NCBI RefSeq assembly: GCF_036345155.1
Contig: NZ_CP107772.1
Span: 2,728,001 to 2,792,000, forward strand
Reading direction: 5' to 3'
DNA length: 64,000 nt
From: Streptomyces sp. NBC_00582
Lineage (GTDB): Bacteria; Actinomycetota; Actinomycetes; Streptomycetales; Streptomycetaceae
In this document: positions 61,130 through 64,000 of the stretch, one piece after another
Layout of the letters: every line of letters starts with the position of its first letter
How positions within the stretch are numbered: the stretch's first letter is position 1
Notes under the pieces: generated by a model
Database searches by the model: none
What the model was told of the DNA's origin: nothing
Seen by the model: the letters and a program-made list of their open reading frames with translations, nothing else
Made by a program: the position numbers and the translations under genes

Positions 61130-61849
61130 ATGAACGCCGAGCGAGGAGTCCGCGGATCGTACTGGATCGAGACCGCGCCGGGCGGTGACCCCGCGCCCCC
61201 GCCGACCGAGGACGTCGACGTCGAAATCGCGGTGGTCGGCGGCGGGATCGCGGGCCTCAGCACCGCCTGGGAGCCGGCCCGGCGCGGCCGCGGGGTGGCC
61301 GCGCTGGAGGCCGACCGGATCGCCGCCGGGGCCACCGGCCACACGACGGCCGAACCGACCGCCCTGCACACCCTCGTCCACGACCGTCCGCGCCGCGGCC
61401 GCGGCCCCGACGCCGCGCGGCCGTACGCCCGCGGGCGGCCGGAGTCCGTGGTCCGCGAGGCAAGGCCGTTCCTCAAGCAGCAGGCGCAGGTGGCCCGGCA
61501 CTTCGTCGGCGACCGGCTGTCGACCGTCACGGCGTCCGCGCCCGGGGATCTCGCCCCGGGAGACGGTGCCGCGGTGCGCCTGGGCGGGCACCCGTGCGCC
61601 GTCCACCGTGACGACGCCGGCCGGCTGCGGGCGGTGTCCGCCCGCCGCACCCACCTTGGCTGTCTCGTCTCCTTCAACCGGGCGGAACAGGCCTGGGAGT
61701 GCCCGTGCCACGGCTCCCGCTTCGCCCCGGACGGCCGGGTCCTCCAGGGCCCCGCCGTACGGCCGCTGAAGAGGCGCGACCTCCAGTACCGCGACTCCCC
61801 GAACCACGACTCCGAGAACCGGGAGGAGTCCCGTCATGTCCCCGAGTGA
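61130..61849 (+). pseudogene. Degenerate FAD oxidoreductase with Rieske domain
   Basis: 239 codons remain of a DAO-type FAD oxidoreductase with C-terminal Rieske domain, normally ~500 residues. The N-terminus is present (GSYWIETAPGG, VEIAVVGGGIAGLSTAW, LEADRIAAGATGHTTAEPTALHTL). At residue ~110 it jumps to the late part (FLKQQAQVARHFVGDRL), an in-frame loss of ~290 residues. In the Rieske motif the first Cys ligand is Arg173 (SARRTHLGC), while His175, Cys191 and His194 remain (WECPCHGSRF). A functional protein is unlikely. Overlaps the next gene by 14 bp. Confidence 0.85.
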
Positions 61850-62519
61850 GGGCCGCACCGGCACCGGGCGCGCGGCCGTGTTCGACGTGGACGGAACCCT
61901 CGTCGACACCAACCACCTGCACGTGGTGACCTGGTGGGAGGCGTTCCGCCGGGCCGGGCACACCGTCCCGACCCACGCCATCCACCGGGCGGTCGGACTC
62001 GGCTCCGGCGACCTCGTCACCCATCTGCTCGGCGAGGACGGCGCGGCCGCCGAGGCGGAGGAGCTCGGGACCGCGCACAAGGTGCTCTACGCCCAGTACT
62101 TCGAGCGGCTGGCCGCGCTGCCGCGCGCGGGGCGTCTGCTGCGGCGGCTGGCCGACGACGGCTGGACGGTCGTGCTGGCGACCTCGGCGGACGGCGAGGA
62201 GCTGTCCGCGCTGCGGCGGGCCATCGACGCGGACGACGCCATCACGGCGACGGCGAGCGCCGACGACGTCAGCGAGGGCAAGCCCGCCCCCGAACCCGTC
62301 GAGCGGGCGCTGGAGCTGGCCGGCGTCCCCGCGGAGCGCGCCGTGTTCGTCGGCGACACGGTGTGGGACATGCGGGCGGGCAGCGGGGCGGGGGTGACGT
62401 GCGTGGCGCTGCTGTGCGGCGGCATTCCGCGCGCGGACCTGGAGGAGGCCGGCGCCGACGCCGTCTACGACGACCCGGCGCACCTGTTGGCCGAGCTGGC
62501 GCGGAGCCCGCTCGCGTGA
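61836..62519 (+). CDS. HAD-superfamily phosphatase (beta-phosphoglucomutase-like)
   Basis: 227-residue HAD hydrolase of subfamily IA. Motif I is AVFDVDGTLVDTN with the nucleophile Asp; a helical cap follows (HLHVVTWWEAFRRAGHTVP, HRAVGLGSGDLV); motif II is LATSADGEE, motif III is SEGKPAPEP and motif IV is FVGDTVWDM. A phosphosugar phosphatase or mutase role is likely, substrate unknown. ATG 61836 lies inside the tail of the FAD/Rieske remnant. Confidence 0.88.
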   Translation: MSPSEGRTGTGRAAVFDVDGTLVDTNHLHVVTWWEAFRRAGHTVPTHAIHRAVGLGSGDLVTHLLGEDGAAAEAEELGTAHKVLYAQYFERLAALPRAGRLLRRLADDGWTVVLATSADGEELSALRRAIDADDAITATASADDVSEGKPAPEPVERALELAGVPAERAVFVGDTVWDMRAGSGAGVTCVALLCGGIPRADLEEAGADAVYDDPAHLLAELARSPLA

Positions 62520-62628
62520 CCGCCGTCGACCGCTGTTACGTCCGCCGACCAGGGGTACCCGTGGGACACAGCCGGTCGCCCCGGCGCGCCGGCCCCGTGA
62601 CGCGCCCACTTCGTGAAGAGGTCCCACA

Positions 62629-63309
62629 GTGACGGTCGAGTATCTCGGCACCACCCCGCGCATCCGCTGCTGGACCCCGCCCGGGGTCTACCGTCCGCAG
62701 ACCGACACCGGGCTGCTCGGGCGGGCGATGCGCCGTGAGCGGATCACCCGTCGGACCGAGGTCCTGGATCTCGGCACCGGCAGCGGCGCGCTCGCCGTCG
62801 AGGCGGCCCGGCGGGGCGCCCGGGTCACCGCGGTGGACATCTCCTGGATGGCCCTCGCCGCCGCGTGGTGCAACGCCCTGCTCAACGGGCGGACGGTACG
62901 GGTGCGACACGGCGATCTGGCGTCCGCCGTGCCGGGCCGCCGCTTCGACCTCGTGGTCACCAATCCGCCGTACGTCCCCGCGCCGCCCGGTGCCGGGCCG
63001 CCCCGGGGCAGCGCCCGCGCCTGGGACGCCGGCACGGACGGCCGGCTGCACATCGACCGGATCTGCGCGGCGGCCCCGGCGGTGCTGCGCCCGGAGGGCC
63101 GGCTGCTGATGGTGCACTCGCACCTCAGCGGCGTCGAGGAGACCCTCACCCGGCTGCGGGCGACGGGGCTGCGCGCGGAGGTCGTCGACCGGACCCGGCT
63201 GCCCTACGGCCGGGTCCTGCACTCCCGGCTGGCCTGGCTGCGCGAGCGCGGGCTGGCGGCGGGCGCCACGACGGAGGAGCTGGTGGTCATCCGTGCCGAA
63301 CACACCTGA
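62629..63309 (+). CDS. HemK-like class I methyltransferase
   Basis: 226-residue SAM-dependent methyltransferase. The SAM loop is EVLDLGTGSGALAVEAARRGARVTAVDIS, and the catalytic VVTNPPYVP motif (NPPY) is that of HemK/PrmC/Mtq2-type N5-glutamine or related methyltransferases. It is followed directly by a CDGSH protein. GTG 62629 is preceded by GAAGAGG. The substrate is unknown. Confidence 0.88.
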   Translation: MTVEYLGTTPRIRCWTPPGVYRPQTDTGLLGRAMRRERITRRTEVLDLGTGSGALAVEAARRGARVTAVDISWMALAAAWCNALLNGRTVRVRHGDLASAVPGRRFDLVVTNPPYVPAPPGAGPPRGSARAWDAGTDGRLHIDRICAAAPAVLRPEGRLLMVHSHLSGVEETLTRLRATGLRAEVVDRTRLPYGRVLHSRLAWLRERGLAAGATTEELVVIRAEHT

Positions 63310-63508
63310 ACGGCCGCGCCGCGTCCGTGTCCAGCGCGACGGCCCGCTCCTGGTGGAGGGGCCGGTCGAAGTCGTGGGCGAGGACGGGGAGGTGACGGTG
63401 TCGCGGCGCTTCGCGGTGGCCGTCTGCACCTGCCGCCGCACCCGCACTCCGCCCTGGTGCGACACCAGCCATCGCCGCCGCAGGAAACGGGACGGGACGC
63501 CCTCATGA
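63293..63508 (+). CDS. CDGSH-type iron-sulfur protein
   Basis: 71-residue protein with the CDGSH [2Fe-2S] motif as CTCRRTRTPPWCDTSH: three Cys and one His ligand, with Thr in place of Gly. The preceding GEVTVSRRFAVAV strand is typical. It starts at GTG 63293, 17 bp inside the methyltransferase gene, and ends in ATGA overlap with the next gene, so the three are co-translated. Likely an electron-transfer partner of the downstream enzyme. Confidence 0.9.
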   Translation: MPNTPERPRRVRVQRDGPLLVEGPVEVVGEDGEVTVSRRFAVAVCTCRRTRTPPWCDTSHRRRRKRDGTPS

Positions 63509-64000
63509 CGTACGCACACCCCACCGCGCCGCCGCTGCCCGAGCCGCGCGGCCCGCTCTCCGCGGCCGTGACCGACGCGCTGCGCGCGGCGCGGCCGGCG
63601 GCCTGGCCGACGCTGCCCGCGGACCCCTACGGCGACGATCTCCAGCTCGCCCTCTACGTCCTCTACGAACTCCACTACCAGGGCTTCGACGGCGTACCGG
63701 ACGAGCGGGAATGGGATCCGGAGCTGCTCGCCCTGCGCGCCGGGCTGGAGGACCGATTCCTCGGCGCGCTGCGCGCGGCGCTCCCGACGGACGCCTCCGA
63801 CACGGCCGGGCGGGCGCTGGACGAGCTCCAGCTCGAACCGGTCGGCGAGGACGGCGGCGGCCTGTCGTTCTTCCTGCGCGACCGGGGGACCCTCGGACAG
63901 TTCCGGGAGTACGCGGCGCTGCGGTCGCTCTACCACCTCAAGGAGGCGGATCCCCACGCGTGGGTGATCCCCCGGCTGCGGGGACGGGCCAAGGCCGCCA
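63505..64000 (+). CDS. Iron-containing redox enzyme family protein (heme-oxygenase-like diiron), partial
   Basis: First 165 codons of a longer gene cut by the window end. DDLQLALYVLYELHYQGFDGVPDEREWDPELLALRAGLE, then LSFFLRDRGTLGQFREYAALRSLYHLKEADPHAWVIPRLRG, match the heme-oxygenase-like diiron family in which E/H-rich helices (YELHYQGF, REYAALRSLYHLKEADPHAW) bind iron. The direct overlap with the CDGSH gene suggests that the CDGSH protein supplies electrons. ATG 63505. Confidence 0.8.
   Translation, partial: MTYAHPTAPPLPEPRGPLSAAVTDALRAARPAAWPTLPADPYGDDLQLALYVLYELHYQGFDGVPDEREWDPELLALRAGLEDRFLGALRAALPTDASDTAGRALDELQLEPVGEDGGGLSFFLRDRGTLGQFREYAALRSLYHLKEADPHAWVIPRLRGRAKAA

Noticed and set aside
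58544..61849. 1101-codon plus-strand open frame
   Set aside because: Mostly the antisense shadow of the molybdopterin oxidoreductase. Only the last 240 codons (from 61130) match a real family, the FAD/Rieske remnant.

Overview
The window is from an actinobacterium, almost certainly Streptomyces. Base composition is very GC-rich with strong third-position GC. GTG starts are frequent, genes often join by ATGA or GTGA overlaps, and the families present (LAL regulator, SelW-like/HipA-like pair, DUF3040, DUF5955, MHYT protein, RNase Sa, GH46 chitosanase, trypsin) are typical of the genus. I saw no rRNA, tRNA or CRISPR array. One insertion sequence is present, a complete IS481-family element at 39964-41021.

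Layout from left to right. 1-4.8 kb: a NarL-type sensor kinase, an MHYT membrane protein, a secreted RNase Sa homologue, a dihydrofolate-reductase-like protein and an AIM24 protein. 5-12 kb: allantoicase, allantoinase, an AllR-like IclR repressor, an odd 87-bp tandem repeat, a MobA/MocA-like nucleotidyltransferase and malate synthase. 12-16.4 kb: a SelW-like/HipA-like pair and two divergent IucA/IucC siderophore synthetases. 16.5-23.5 kb: a VWA-protein pair, an HxlR regulator with a divergent aminotransferase, a phosphatase, a thioesterase and a chitosanase. 23.5-30.7 kb: 8-oxoguanine deaminase, urate oxidase, a fused OHCU-decarboxylase/HIU-hydrolase, an HTH_22 regulator, hydroxypyruvate isomerase, tartronate semialdehyde reductase and a gutted glyoxylate carboligase. 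31-40 kb: two acyl-CoA synthetases with a divergent regulator, a large LAL regulator and a trypsin. 40-46 kb: the IS481, a winged-helix protein, a second DHFR-like protein, a ferredoxin/P450 pair and an MFS exporter. 46.4-56.8 kb: a ten-gene heptose and glycosyltransferase operon. 56.8-64 kb: a GNAT protein, small proteins, an Fe-S-less molybdopterin oxidoreductase, a degenerate FAD/Rieske gene, a HAD phosphatase, a methyltransferase, a CDGSH protein and the start of a diiron-type enzyme.

Two systems stand out. The first is a complete urate-to-glyoxylate route: urate oxidase, HIU hydrolase, OHCU decarboxylase, allantoinase and allantoicase. It is followed by glyoxylate use through malate synthase and the tartronate semialdehyde branch. 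The scattered transcription units share 15-bp operators of the form TTCC-N7-GGAA, which I assign to the AllR-like repressor encoded among them. A second palindrome, TCAAC-N5-GTTGA, lies in front of both allantoinase and the uricase operon and may belong to a second regulator. The glyoxylate carboligase is reduced to its N-terminal ~128 codons plus a short out-of-frame tail, so the glycerate branch looks broken at its first step in this locus.

The second system is the heptose operon, in which nine consecutive genes overlap by 4 nt. It encodes GmhA, GmhB and a full-length HldE together with two GT9 (heptosyltransferase-type) enzymes, a GT2, two GT4-type enzymes, a NodU/CmcH-type carbamoyltransferase and a UDP-glucuronate-decarboxylase-like SDR. 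ADP-heptose is best known from Gram-negative LPS. Here it must feed an unidentified, possibly carbamoylated, glycan or glycoconjugate of a Gram-positive organism. No obvious HldD epimerase is present, which suggests that the D,D-heptose form is used.
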